From assembly GCA_903832325.1 (NCBI GenBank), contig CAILBC010000045.1:62001-126000 (forward strand): a stretch of DNA of 64,000 bases, given 5' to 3'. The notes below the pieces were generated by a model. The model did not search any database. It was not told the origin of the DNA and saw only the letters and a program-made list of their open reading frames with translations. The translations under genes and the position numbers were made by a program. Positions within the stretch are counted from its first letter, which is position 1; each line of letters starts with the position of its first letter. Of the stretch, positions 1-9,344 are shown in pieces. Source of the DNA: an uncultured Sphingomonadales bacterium (lineage in GTDB: Bacteria > Pseudomonadota > Alphaproteobacteria > Sphingomonadales > Sphingomonadaceae).

Positions 1-10
1 TGCGCTGCAT

Positions 11-44
11 ATAGTCTACTGTTTCAATAGACATTAAAGACTAT
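11..44. promoter_or_regulatory. Nested inverted repeats upstream of ppk
   Basis: ATAGTCT (11-17) and AGACTAT (38-44) form perfect 7-bp arms around a 20-base spacer. Inside lies a second pair, GTCTA (14-18) and TAGAC (28-32). The AT-rich stretch about 150 bases before the ppk start looks like a regulator-binding or promoter region. It could instead be the tail of an upstream gene cut off by the window. No Pho box is recognisable. Confidence 0.3.
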
Positions 45-191
45 GTTTGCCAGGCCAAACTTGCGCTTTCACGGCGCACGGCGACAAATCGGCACCCCGA
101 CTGTGACAATCGGATCAACCGGCTTGCCAGCACCCGCACCCGCCGTGCAAAGACGGTGCCGGTGTCATCAAGGAGTCACGAAAGCGCGGAC

Positions 192-2435
192 ATGCCTGCA
201 AATCCGCCCTTCCCCCCGCACGTGTCCGGTCGCGAATCGGCGCCCCGTCGCGCCTTGCCGAACCGTGCCGATGCTGGGGCCGATGCTGGCACCGTATCGG
301 GCGCCGATGTCGCCAAACTGCCCGGGGATCGCTATTTCAACCGCGAACTGAGCTGGCTGACGTTCAACCGCCGCGTGCTTGCCGAGGCGCAGAACACCCA
401 CTATCCGCTGCTCGAACGGCTGCGGTTTCTGGCCATTTCGGGCAACAATCTCGACGAATTCATGATGGTGCGCGTGGCGGGCCTCGCCGCGCAAGTGCGG
501 CGGCAGATCGATGAAGTGTCGATCGACGGCCTGTCGCCGGTGCAGCAGTTGCAGAACATCCACGGCGCGATCAACGATCTGGCCGATGCGCAATATGCCA
601 TTTTCACCGACCTGGTGGCTGCGCTCGATGCGCAAGGCGTGCGCCTGATCACCGGCCGCCGGCTGGAAAAGGCCGAGGCGGATTTTCTGGCCGACTATTT
701 CGAGCGCCATGTCCTGCCCGCGTTGACCCCGCAGGCAATCGACCCGGCCCACCCGTTCCCGTTCATTGCCAACCAGGGCAGCGGCATCCTGTTTTCGCTG
801 GTGCGCGCGGCCGATGGCGCCGATGTGAACGAAATGGTGCTGATCCCGCCGGCGCTGCCCCGCTATGTGCGCCTGCCCGGGCAACCGGCGACGTGGATCG
901 CGATCGAGGAGCTGATCCGGCGCAAGGCGGCGCGGCTGTTCCCCGGGTTTCGCATCATGGGCCACGGCGTGTTTCGCGTGCTGCGCGACAGCGATATCGA
1001 AATCGAGGAAGATGCCGAGGATCTGGTGCGCTATTTCCGCACCGCGATCCAGCGCCGGCGGCGCGGGCGGGTGATCCTGCTGACCCTGCAGGACGGGTTC
1101 GACCGGTCGGCCGAGGCAATGCTGCGCGAACAGTTGCGGCTGGATTATGCGCTGGTGATCCGCGCGCGCGGGCCTTTGTCGATGAGCGGCCTGTCGGTGC
1201 TGGCCGACGAGGAACGGCCCGATCTGAAATTCGAACCCTACAATCCGCGCTATCCCGAACGCATATTGGAACACGATGGCGATTGTTTCGCGGCGATCCG
1301 CGAAAAGGATATCGTGATCCAGCACCCGTTCGAAAGCTTCGACGTGGTGGTCGATTTCCTGCACCAGGCCGCGTCCGATCCCGATGTCGTGGCGATCAAG
1401 CAGACGCTTTATCGCGCGGGCAAGCAATCGGCGGTGATTGCCGCGCTGATTGCCGCAGCCGAAGCGGGCAAATCGGTGACCGCGGTTGTGGAGCTCAAGG
1501 CGCGGTTTGACGAAGAACAGAACCTGCACTGGGCCAGCCAGCTGGAAAACGCCGGGGTCCAGGTGATCTATGGCTTTGTCGACTGGAAAACCCACGCCAA
1601 AGTTTCGATGGTCGTGCGCCGCGAAGGCGATGGATACCGGACTTATTGCCACTTTGGCACCGGCAATTATCACCCGGTCACGGCGCGGATCTATACCGAT
1701 CTGTCATTCTTTACCGCCGATCCGCGCTTTGGCCGCGATGCCGGGCTGCTGTTCAATTTCATCACCGGCTATATCGAGCCCAAACGCACCGAAATGCTGG
1801 CGATTTCGCCCGGCGGGGTGCGCAACCGGCTGTATGAATGCATCGATCGCGAGATCGCCTTTGCCCGCGCCGGCAAGGCGGCCACGATCTGGGCCAAGCT
1901 CAACGCGCTGACCGATCCCGATCTGATCGACCGGCTTTATCTTGCCAGCCGCGCCGGGGTTTCGATCGCGCTGGTGGTGCGCGGGATCTGTTGCCTGAAA
2001 CCCGGGGTGCCGGGGCTGTCGGAAACGATCACGGTGAAATCGGTGATCGGCCGCTTTCTGGAACACAGCCGCATCTGGATATTTGGCAATGGTGCGGCGC
2101 TGCCCAACCGGCGCGCGCGGGTGTTCATCACTTCGGCCGACGGGATGAGCCGCAATCTCGACCGCCGGGTCGAAGTCATGGTGCCGATCCGCAACAGCAC
2201 CGTGCATGATCAGGTGCTGGACCAGGTCATGCTGGCCAATCTGCTTGATACCGAACAAAGCTGGCAGCTTCATCCCGATGGCCATTACACGCGCACCGAA
2301 CCCGGACCGAAACCTTTCAATGTGCATCGCTATTTCATGACCAACCCTTCGCTATCGGGCCGCGGCGCGGCGCTGACCAAAGGGCGCAAAGTGCCAAAGC
2401 TGGCGCTGCGGCGCGGGCGGGCGGCGACAGAATGA
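192..2435 (+). CDS. ppk1: Polyphosphate kinase 1
   Basis: Reversibly transfers the terminal phosphate of ATP to inorganic polyphosphate. The N-terminal domain opens with the family signature RYFNRELSWLTFN. Both catalytic histidines are visible: H468 in WKTHAKVSMVVRRE, the residue expected to be autophosphorylated, and H487 in YCHFGTGNYHP. Their spacing of 19 residues matches the E. coli pair H435/H454. The ATG at 192 (747 aa) is preferred. AGGAG at 171-175 lies upstream, though its spacing of 16 bases is long. A GTG at 156 would add 12 residues. The first 40 residues are low-complexity and include a short duplication (ADAGADAG). A Ppx/GppA gene follows after 65 bases in the same direction, so synthesis and hydrolysis of polyphosphate are probably co-transcribed. 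Confidence 0.95.
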   Translation: MPANPPFPPHVSGRESAPRRALPNRADAGADAGTVSGADVAKLPGDRYFNRELSWLTFNRRVLAEAQNTHYPLLERLRFLAISGNNLDEFMMVRVAGLAAQVRRQIDEVSIDGLSPVQQLQNIHGAINDLADAQYAIFTDLVAALDAQGVRLITGRRLEKAEADFLADYFERHVLPALTPQAIDPAHPFPFIANQGSGILFSLVRAADGADVNEMVLIPPALPRYVRLPGQPATWIAIEELIRRKAARLFPGFRIMGHGVFRVLRDSDIEIEEDAEDLVRYFRTAIQRRRRGRVILLTLQDGFDRSAEAMLREQLRLDYALVIRARGPLSMSGLSVLADEERPDLKFEPYNPRYPERILEHDGDCFAAIREKDIVIQHPFESFDVVVDFLHQAASDPDVVAIKQTLYRAGKQSAVIAALIAAAEAGKSVTAVVELKARFDEEQNLHWASQLENAGVQVIYGFVDWKTHAKVSMVVRREGDGYRTYCHFGTGNYHPVTARIYTDLSFFTADPRFGRDAGLLFNFITGYIEPKRTEMLAISPGGVRNRLYECIDREIAFARAGKAATIWAKLNALTDPDLIDRLYLASRAGVSIALVVRGICCLKPGVPGLSETITVKSVIGRFLEHSRIWIFGNGAALPNRRARVFITSADGMSRNLDRRVEVMVPIRNSTVHDQVLDQVMLANLLDTEQSWQLHPDGHYTRTEPGPKPFNVHRYFMTNPSLSGRGAALTKGRKVPKLALRRGRAATE

Positions 2436-2500
2436 TGAACCGGCGCCTGATTACCCGGCAAATGCGCACCCGCAACATGATCAGGGGAAACTGAACGATC

Positions 2501-3976
2501 ATGGCCCAGGCAGACCGGCGCACGGGGCGCGGCGCGACCCGTGCGATCATCGATATCGGATCGAACACGCTGCGGCTTGTCATCTATGGCGGGCCGATGC
2601 GCGCGCCCGCAGTGTTGCACAACGAAAAGGTGACCGCGCGGCTGGGCAAGGGCGTGGCGGAAAACGGCCTGATGGGCCCGCGTGCCTGCGCCGCTGCGCT
2701 TGCCGCGCTGGCACGCTATCGCGCGCTCTTGTCGTTGAAGGGGGTTGACCGGGTCGATGTCGTGGCGACTGCCGCGGTGCGCGATGCCATCAATGGCCGC
2801 GATTTTCTGGCGTCGGTGGCTGCGCTGGGCTTTTCCCCCCGCCTGCTGAGCGGTGAGGAAGAGGCGGTGACCAGCGCCCACGGTGTGCTCGGCGCGTTTC
2901 CCGGTGCCACCGGGGTGGTGGGCGATCTGGGCGGCGGCAGCCTGGAACTGGTCGATGTGGAAAACGATACCTGCCGCCATGGCGTGTCGATGCCGCTGGG
3001 AACGTTGCGGCTGGGTGGCCTGCGCGCCACCGGCGACCGCGCCTTTGGCCAGACAGTCGCCAAGGCGCTGAAAAAGGCCGATTGGGCGGCAGAGCCGGGA
3101 TCGACGCTCTATCTGGTTGGCGGGTCACTGCGCGCGTTTGCCCGCTATGCGATGATGCGGATGGAATGGCCGATCGATGATCCGCACGGGTTTACCATCG
3201 ATCCGGCCAATGCCTTGCGCATTGCCACCACGCTGGCCCGGCGCAAACCCGAAACACTGCCCCCGTTGCAGGGCATTTCCAGCGCACGGATGAACGCCCT
3301 GCCCGATACGGCGGCGCTGCTGGCGGTGCTGATCCGCCGGTTGCAGCCCGGTGCGCTGGTGTTTTCGGCCTGGGGCCTGCGCGAAGGGCTGCTGTATGAA
3401 GACATGCCCGCCGGCGTGCGCGGGCAGGACCCGCTGGTCGCGGGCATGTCGGCCTTTGTTCAGGATCTGGGCATTCCGGCGCATATCGGCGTGATGGTTG
3501 CGGGCTGGACCGTGGCGGCCAGCGCGACAAACGGTGCGGAACGGCGCGAACGGCTGCGCCTGGCGGCAACGATGCTGTGCCTGGCCGCCGCGACCGTCGA
3601 ACCCAACCTTCGCGGCGACATCGCGCGCGACTGGGCGCTGCGCAAACGCTGGATCGGCGCGGCCACGACCGAGCGCGTGATGCTGGCCACTGCAATCATG
3701 GCCCATGCCGGGCGGCTGGATGTGCCGCCTGCACTCGCCGCGCTGATCCCGCCCGCCTCGATCCGCCAGGCGCAGGCCTGGGGCCTCGCCACGCGGCTGT
3801 GCCGCCGGTTCAGCACGTGTGCGCCGCAGGGTCTTTCAGACAGCCAGTTGCTGGTTGAAAACGGCCGGCTGGTGCTCGCGGTGCAGCCCGCGCTGGCCGC
3901 GCTCGTCAACGACGGGGTGGAACGCGATCTGCGCACGCTGGCCGCGCATCTTGGCCTGAAGGCCGAAATGCGCTGA
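2501..3976 (+). CDS. ppx: Exopolyphosphatase / pppGpp phosphatase family (Ppx/GppA)
   Basis: Predicted to release phosphate from polyphosphate chain ends and possibly from pppGpp. The ASKHA fold is evident: the phosphate-1 loop AIIDIGSNTLRLVIY lies near residues 14-28, a catalytic glutamate region RLLSGEEEA follows near residue 113, and the phosphate-2 loop GDLGGGSLELV is near residue 145. The C-terminal 200 residues are helical and HD-like, as in long Ppx proteins; 491 aa is within the family range. It lies directly downstream of ppk1, a common pairing. It converges on the dipeptidase gene with 10 bases between stop codons and no obvious terminator. Ppx and GppA activities cannot be separated from sequence alone. 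Confidence 0.88.
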   Translation: MAQADRRTGRGATRAIIDIGSNTLRLVIYGGPMRAPAVLHNEKVTARLGKGVAENGLMGPRACAAALAALARYRALLSLKGVDRVDVVATAAVRDAINGRDFLASVAALGFSPRLLSGEEEAVTSAHGVLGAFPGATGVVGDLGGGSLELVDVENDTCRHGVSMPLGTLRLGGLRATGDRAFGQTVAKALKKADWAAEPGSTLYLVGGSLRAFARYAMMRMEWPIDDPHGFTIDPANALRIATTLARRKPETLPPLQGISSARMNALPDTAALLAVLIRRLQPGALVFSAWGLREGLLYEDMPAGVRGQDPLVAGMSAFVQDLGIPAHIGVMVAGWTVAASATNGAERRERLRLAATMLCLAAATVEPNLRGDIARDWALRKRWIGAATTERVMLATAIMAHAGRLDVPPALAALIPPASIRQAQAWGLATRLCRRFSTCAPQGLSDSQLLVENGRLVLAVQPALAALVNDGVERDLRTLAAHLGLKAEMR

Positions 3977-3986
3977 CCGGCGCGGT

Positions 3987-5291
3987 TCAGCTTGCCGGGG
4001 TGGCCGCTTCGCGCGCGGCTTCGGCCTCGGCCGCGGCGAGCACGCGCAGCACATTGCCCGACCAGATCTTGGCCACGTCTTCGCGCGTATAGCCCGCCTT
4101 CAACAGCGCCTCGGTGATTTTGGGCAGGCTGACCACGTCTTCCATCCCGACAACCCCGCCGCCGCCATCCCAATCGGCGCCGATGCCGACATGATCGACG
4201 CCTGCGACTTTCAGCGCGTGGAGCAGATTGGCCAGGAAATTGTCGAATGTCGCCGGGTCGACTGCCGGATGGCTCGCCTCGACCGCGCGGCGTTCGGCAA
4301 GATATGTTGCCCGCTCGGCCGGGGAGAGCGTGCGGGTTTCAGGATATTTGGCCATAAGATCGCGCATCGCCGCCATCCGATCGGGATTGGGAGCATCGGC
4401 CTTCACATAGATCGTGTTGATCTGGATCACCCCGCCCAGCGCGGCAAGCTGGCGCAGATGCGCATCATCGATATTGCGCGGATGGTCAAACACCGCCTTG
4501 CAGCCCGAATGGGTGAGGATGATCGGCGCCTTTGACAGCGCAAAGGCATCATCCAGCGCCTTGTCCGAACTGTGCGACAGGTCGGGCACAATGCCCAGCC
4601 GGTTCATTTCCGCCAGCAGCGCCCGGCCGGCCGGGCTCAGCCCGCCCCACTGTTCCTTGTCGGTGGCGCTGTCGGCAAACTGGTTGTTGCGAAAATGGGC
4701 AAAGCCAGAAATGCGCACGCCCATCTTGTAAAACGTATCGAGCAACGTGACGTCATCGCCCAGCGGCCAGGCATTTTCGATCGATTCAAAGACCACGATG
4801 CGGCCCGAAGCGGCGATTTTCGCGGCATCGGCGGCTTTGTCGGCCAGACCAAAGGCGGCCGGATGCGCGGCAACCATTTCGCGGATCGCAATGCCACGCA
4901 TCATCGCGCTGTCGCGCGCGGCACGGGTGGCAGCCGGTGTCAGCGGCCCTTGCGGGGTATAGATCGCCCAGAACCCGCCATCGAGATGCCCCGCCTTCAT
5001 CCGCGGCACATCCACTTGCGTGAAATCGGCCTTCACATCGTGGCGGTCCATGATCGACCAGCCAGGAATGACCAGCGAGGCCGGCGTATCGAGATGGGTA
5101 TCGAGCGTAAGCAGCGAGGCATGCAGTTTCATTGCCGCGGGCGAGGCCACGGGAGCGGGCGGCGGCGCCTTTGCCGCTGTGGCGTGCGGCCGCGCCGTGG
5201 CCGGGCCGGCCACGGCCAGAGCAAGGCCGGCGCCGAGCGCGATCGCCGATATGGCCTGGAAGGATCGGGGCGATGCTGACAGTCGGCGCAT
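3987..5291 (-). CDS. Membrane dipeptidase (peptidase family M19), secreted
   Basis: Zinc-dependent dipeptidase of the renal dipeptidase family, hydrolysing dipeptides and possibly D-amino-acid dipeptides. The chosen ATG gives a clear signal peptide (MRRLSASPRS, then a hydrophobic run to about residue 33), so it acts in the periplasm or on the envelope. The M19 metal-binding pattern is present: HxD at H66/D68 (LDTHLDTP), the bridging glutamate region FESIENAWPLGDD, and later histidines in SHSSD and THSGCKAV. Length 434 aa is normal. The frame stays open to 5456, but the extension is not domain-like and would bury the signal peptide. The gene stands alone, convergent with ppx. Confidence 0.9.
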   Translation of the reverse strand: MRRLSASPRSFQAISAIALGAGLALAVAGPATARPHATAAKAPPPAPVASPAAMKLHASLLTLDTHLDTPASLVIPGWSIMDRHDVKADFTQVDVPRMKAGHLDGGFWAIYTPQGPLTPAATRAARDSAMMRGIAIREMVAAHPAAFGLADKAADAAKIAASGRIVVFESIENAWPLGDDVTLLDTFYKMGVRISGFAHFRNNQFADSATDKEQWGGLSPAGRALLAEMNRLGIVPDLSHSSDKALDDAFALSKAPIILTHSGCKAVFDHPRNIDDAHLRQLAALGGVIQINTIYVKADAPNPDRMAAMRDLMAKYPETRTLSPAERATYLAERRAVEASHPAVDPATFDNFLANLLHALKVAGVDHVGIGADWDGGGGVVGMEDVVSLPKITEALLKAGYTREDVAKIWSGNVLRVLAAAEAEAAREAATPAS

Positions 5292-5536
5292 TGTTCGTGT
5301 TCCTTTGTGCTGGCACAGGGGCCTTGCCCGGCGGCGCAGACGCGATATTCCGCGCACCAGCATTCGCAAAGCCTGCCATATTGTCAAACAGTTGCAGGTC
5401 AAATCGGGCTGCAGGTGGCCTGCACAGGGCCTCCTTTGGGCCTGATCAGGCATCAATTTGATCGGCGGTAATCAGATTTTAAGTGCTTTTGCGTAAGATT
5501 AAGGCTGGTACAAAGCCCTTTTTGACAGGCACCACC

Positions 5537-5854
5537 ATGATCGGGTCCGAGGACACTCCCTCGCGCACATTGCTGCCGCGCCGGTCAACCCGCCACGGCA
5601 TTCACGCAAAAGTGCAATACAGGCGATCCACCGTGCGGATGGCCGGGGTGACGCTTGACCTGTCGTGCCATGGGGTGCGCCTTGCCGCGATGGAGCGGCT
5701 GCGCATCGGCGAGGCCGTGTGGATCACCCTGCCCGGCCTGCCGCCACGCCGCGCCACGGTCAAATGGGTCGACCGGTTCGACATTGGCTGCGAATTCGAC
5801 GAGGCCCTGCATCCTGCAGTGCTGGAACGTATTCTGTCGCGCGAAGTCGTCTGA
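5537..5854 (+). CDS. PilZ domain protein
   Basis: Small protein (105 aa from this ATG) that is almost entirely one PilZ domain. The c-di-GMP binding signature is intact: RxxxR in RRSTR near residue 15, followed by DLSCHG (D/NxSxxG) near residue 40. A GTG at 5483 would add 18 residues without domain content. PilZ proteins act as c-di-GMP receptors in motility, exopolysaccharide or development. This one has no obvious effector partner beside it. A degenerate HD-GYP gene and a second PilZ gene (16956-17360) lie within 12 kb. Confidence 0.85.
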   Translation: MIGSEDTPSRTLLPRRSTRHGIHAKVQYRRSTVRMAGVTLDLSCHGVRLAAMERLRIGEAVWITLPGLPPRRATVKWVDRFDIGCEFDEALHPAVLERILSREVV

Positions 5855-5928
5855 AGGCATTTCGCGGCTGTTGCGCCCCGGCCTTCTGGCCGCTTTCCCT
5901 TCGCACGATGCCTCGCTAAAGCGGCGCG

Positions 5929-7560
5929 ATGTTGCGCCTGACCGATCTGAAACTTCCGCTTGACCATGCGCCCGATGACCTCGAGGCGGCAATCTGCGAA
6001 CGGCTGCAGATCGATCCTGCCGATCTGGTGCGCAGCTCCGTTGCCAAACGCGGCAACGATGCAAGGCGCAAATCGGCCATCCAGCTGGTCTATGCCGTCG
6101 ATGTCACACTGCGCGATGAAGCGGCGGTGCTGGCGCGCCATCAGGGCGACAAGGATCTGCGGCCCACCCCCGATACCGCCTATCGCTTTCCGGTGCGCGC
6201 GCCTGCGGGATGGTGCGGACCACGGCCCGTGGTGATCGGCGCGGGCCCCTGCGGGCTGATGGCGGCGCTGATCCTGGCGCAGATGGGGCTGAAACCGATC
6301 ATCATCGAACGCGGCAAGGCCGTGCGCGAACGCACCAAGGACACCTGGGCGCTGTGGCGCCGATCGGTGCTGACCCCTGAATCCAATGTGCAATTCGGCG
6401 AAGGCGGCGCCGGCACTTTTTCCGACGGCAAACTGTACAGCCGGATCAAGGACCCGCGCCATCTCGGGCGCAAAGTGCTGGTGGAATTCGTGAAGGCCGG
6501 CGCGCCTGACGATATCCTGACCGAGGCGCATCCGCATATCGGCACGTTCCGGCTGGTCACCATGGTGATGAGCATCCGCGATACGATCGAGGCGCTGGGC
6601 GGCGAATACCGGTTTGGCACGCGGGTCGACGATTTCGAAATTGGCGAAGATGCCACGGGCCAGCGCCGGGTGACCGCGCTGCATTTGTCCGATGGCACCG
6701 TGCTGCCCGCAATGCACGTGATCGTGGCCGTGGGCCATTCGGCGCGCGATACGTTCCAGGTGCTGCACGATCGCGGCATCCATGCCGAAGCAAAGCCCTT
6801 TGCCATCGGCGTGCGCATCGAACATCCGCAGGCGTGGATCGACCGCGCGCGCTATGGCCCGTCGGCCGGCAACAAAGTGCTGGGCCCGGCCGCCTATGCC
6901 GCGACGTACCGCGCCACCACCGGCCGCAGCGTCTACAGTTTCTGCATGTGCCCGGGCGGGCGCGTGGTCGCCGCCACCAGCGAGGAAGGCCGCGTTGTCA
7001 CCAACGGCATGAGCCAGTATTCCCGCGCCGAATTCAATGCCAATTCGGGCCTGGTGGTCGATATCGACCCGGCGCGCGATTATCCCGGCGGGCCGCTGGC
7101 GGGAATCGCGTTCCAGCGCAAATGGGAAAGCCTGGCCTTTGCCGCAGGGGGCAGCGATTACCATGCGCCGGGACAGAAAGTGGGCGACCTCGTGGCCGGC
7201 CGGGCATCGGCGGGTGATTTCGGATCGATCGTGCCATCCTATCAGCCGGGCGTGCGGCTGACCGATCTGGGCCAATGCCTGCCCGACTATGTGATCGCCT
7301 CCATCCGCGAGGCGTTGCCCGTGTTCGGACGCCAGATTCCCGGCTATGACCACCCCGACGTGATCATGACCGGGGTGGAAACGCGCACATCATCGCCGGT
7401 GCGGTTCCGCCGCGGGGCCGATCTGCAAAGCGTGAACACCCGGGGCATCTATCCCGCCGGCGAAGGTGCGGGCTATGCCGGGGGCATCCTGTCGGCCGCG
7501 GTCGACGGGATCAAGGTGGCCGAAGCGCTGGCGGTGGAATTGTTGGGCAGCCCGGCCTGA
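5929..7560 (+). CDS. FAD-dependent oxidoreductase of unknown substrate (COG2509-like)
   Basis: Large flavoprotein (543 aa). The dinucleotide-binding motif VVIGAGPCGLMAALILAQMG sits near residues 100-119 after a short N-terminal domain of about 95 residues. This is followed by FGEGGAGTFSDGKLYSR, which is typical of an uncharacterised FAD-dependent dehydrogenase family. Near the C-terminus GEGAGYAGGILSAAVDG is the second FAD contact. The family's substrate is unknown and the neighbours do not indicate one. It starts 74 bases after the PilZ gene and is followed by a strong terminator at 7762-7793. Confidence 0.8.
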   Translation: MLRLTDLKLPLDHAPDDLEAAICERLQIDPADLVRSSVAKRGNDARRKSAIQLVYAVDVTLRDEAAVLARHQGDKDLRPTPDTAYRFPVRAPAGWCGPRPVVIGAGPCGLMAALILAQMGLKPIIIERGKAVRERTKDTWALWRRSVLTPESNVQFGEGGAGTFSDGKLYSRIKDPRHLGRKVLVEFVKAGAPDDILTEAHPHIGTFRLVTMVMSIRDTIEALGGEYRFGTRVDDFEIGEDATGQRRVTALHLSDGTVLPAMHVIVAVGHSARDTFQVLHDRGIHAEAKPFAIGVRIEHPQAWIDRARYGPSAGNKVLGPAAYAATYRATTGRSVYSFCMCPGGRVVAATSEEGRVVTNGMSQYSRAEFNANSGLVVDIDPARDYPGGPLAGIAFQRKWESLAFAAGGSDYHAPGQKVGDLVAGRASAGDFGSIVPSYQPGVRLTDLGQCLPDYVIASIREALPVFGRQIPGYDHPDVIMTGVETRTSSPVRFRRGADLQSVNTRGIYPAGEGAGYAGGILSAAVDGIKVAEALAVELLGSPA

Positions 7561-7761
7561 TTGCCGCTGGCGCGCCGTGCACAAAAGGGCAGGCGGCGGT
7601 GCAAATGCCCGAAAAATCAAGGCCTTGCCCCCACGATAAGGGCAGTCAGCCAATACGATTGCCGTTATCGCAACCACATCGCACCTTTTCGCACTTGCAC
7701 AATGGGCGCGTGGCACCCATCTCGGATGGGCCTATCAGGCATCCTCTCCCAAACTTTCCAG

Positions 7762-7793
7762 GGCCAGCCGGGCGACCGGCTGGCCTTTTTTTT
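7762..7793 (+). terminator. Strong intrinsic terminator
   Basis: GGCCAGCCGG (7762-7771), loop GCGA, CCGGCTGGCC (7776-7785): a perfect 10-bp GC-rich stem followed by eight T. It lies about 200 bases after the FAD gene stop on the plus strand. It could end that transcript or an unannotated short RNA in the gap. The 280-base gap 7561-7842 holds no convincing protein gene. Confidence 0.85.
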
Positions 7794-7842
7794 GCCCAAT
7801 TTTATTGCCCAATTTCATTGAACGCATTGGCCCGGCCCGCAG

Positions 7843-9126
7843 TTATCGCGCTGCGCTGCGGATGGCCCCGGTCATCAGATCGCGGCGCAGCGTTGCCAGC
7901 GGCGGCAGGTTCAACCCCGCCGCGTCGACCAGGCCCTCGATCGCATCTTCGCCATAGCAGCGCCCCAGCGCCATGGTCACCGGGCGCAAGGGTTCAAAGC
8001 CACCGCCTGCCGCACCGTTTTCGGCGATGCGGGCAAAGATGCGCACCACCGGCATGGCGCTGTCTGCCTCATCCTGATCAACCACCATCGCCAGCCGGCC
8101 AGAGCGCAGCCGCACAAACGATCCGATCGGATAGACCCCCAACGCATCGACCAGATGCGCCACCAGCGCGCTGTCATAGCGCCCTTGCCGGGCACGCAAG
8201 TGTTCGATCGCGGCGGCCGGATCGAGCGGCAGCGCATCGCACGACCCGGTGACGAGCAGATCATAATCATCGCACAGCGCGGCCATCCGCGCAAAACGGC
8301 CAATCGCATCGCCCGACAGGCCATGCGGATAGCCGGTGCCATCCAGCCGTTCGTGGTGGTGAAGACACGCGGTCAGCACATCGGCCGGAATATCGCCCGC
8401 CGCACGCAGCATGGTCGTGCCCTGGATCACATGGCCCTGCGCCAGATCATCGGGCAAATCGCGATAATCGATCACATCGGCATCGACCGACATCTGCGCC
8501 AGCCCCAGATCCATCAGCAGCCCGACCATCGCCGCCTCGCGCGTGGCGCCGGGCGACAGGTGCATGCGGCGCGCCATGGCCACCATCAGCGCCGACACCG
8601 CCAGCGCATGGCGATAAAGATGCGCCTGATCGCTTTGGCACAAAAGCAGGCCGTTGAAGGCATAGATGTTGCGCTGGATCGAGGCATAGATTTCCTCGAT
8701 CACCGGCTCGACATCGCTGGCGGCAACATGGCGGCCCAGCCGCACTTCGACAAACAGCCGGCTGATCGCCTTGCCCGCCTGGCGAGTCAGTCGCTCGGCA
8801 CGCGCGAGTTCTGCCGACAGTTCTACCGCACGGCGCCCGGCAGGCATGGCGGGGCCACGCGCGCCCGGCACCAGCCGCCGCAAGGTGGCGGGTGCCGGCA
8901 CCGAAGCAGGCACCGGCGCAGCCGGATCGGGGTCTGGTGCAACATCGCGGCCCCGCGCGGCATCGATCGTCACCAGCGTGACCGCGCTCGACCGCAGCGC
9001 CGCCAGGCGCGCGGGATCATCCAGCAGGAACCGGGCCTTCCAGAACGGATGGCGGAACCAGCTTCCTTCCAGCCGGTGGATGAACATCCCCAGCTCGATC
9101 TGATCGGTGCGGATCGTCTTCAACAT
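7843..9126 (-). CDS. HD-GYP family protein with degenerate HD motif
   Basis: The N-terminus MLKTIRTDQIELGMFIHRLEGSW is typical of the domain that precedes HD-GYP phosphodiesterases. The C-terminal half carries the GYP signature HHERLDGTGYPHGL. However, the metal-binding HD pair, normally HDIGK, reads MDLGL (in VGLLMDLGLAQM): the histidine and the lysine are both lost. Canonical enzymes hydrolyse c-di-GMP; here activity may be lost and the domain may act as a sensor or scaffold. The ATG at 9126 (427 aa) fits the domain start; an upstream in-frame start at 9159 adds 11 unlike residues. The gene is divergent from the acyl-CoA operon. Confidence 0.82.
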   Translation of the reverse strand: MLKTIRTDQIELGMFIHRLEGSWFRHPFWKARFLLDDPARLAALRSSAVTLVTIDAARGRDVAPDPDPAAPVPASVPAPATLRRLVPGARGPAMPAGRRAVELSAELARAERLTRQAGKAISRLFVEVRLGRHVAASDVEPVIEEIYASIQRNIYAFNGLLLCQSDQAHLYRHALAVSALMVAMARRMHLSPGATREAAMVGLLMDLGLAQMSVDADVIDYRDLPDDLAQGHVIQGTTMLRAAGDIPADVLTACLHHHERLDGTGYPHGLSGDAIGRFARMAALCDDYDLLVTGSCDALPLDPAAAIEHLRARQGRYDSALVAHLVDALGVYPIGSFVRLRSGRLAMVVDQDEADSAMPVVRIFARIAENGAAGGGFEPLRPVTMALGRCYGEDAIEGLVDAAGLNLPPLATLRRDLMTGAIRSAAR

Positions 9127-9294
9127 CGCCGATGGCTTGTCCTGTGCGCGCACGGCCACGTTGCACGGCGTGGCTCAACGCCGCATTGGCGGCGCGCTCC
9201 GCAAGGTTGCTTAAGCCCGGATAGCAAAAAATTCAGCAGCAGGTACCGGATGAAAAAGCCATGCAACCGGTTGAAGCCGCGCCCATTCCCCGTT

Positions 9295-9312
9295 AGCGTT
9301 TAGCCGAACGCT
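9295..9312. promoter_or_regulatory. Palindrome in the acyl-CoA operon promoter region
   Basis: AGCGTT (9295-9300), six bases, AACGCT (9307-9312): perfect 6-bp arms. It overlaps a TTAAAAT -10-like stretch about 30 bases before the first acyl-CoA gene. It has the size of a TetR- or GntR-type operator half-site pair. No such regulator is encoded nearby, so this is a candidate only. Confidence 0.35.
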
Positions 9313-9344
9313 TAAAATCGCAACTGCGCAAAACCGGGACGATC

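Noticed and set aside
1..191. A Pho box upstream of ppk1
   Set aside because: No direct repeat of CTGTCAT-like heptamers with the right spacing is present; only one half-like stretch (CTGTGACA) was seen.
168..1673. A 501-codon open frame antisense to ppk1
   Set aside because: It is a high-GC shadow of the kinase gene: composition is arginine/histidine/glutamine-rich without domain features, and the plus strand carries an unmistakable kinase.
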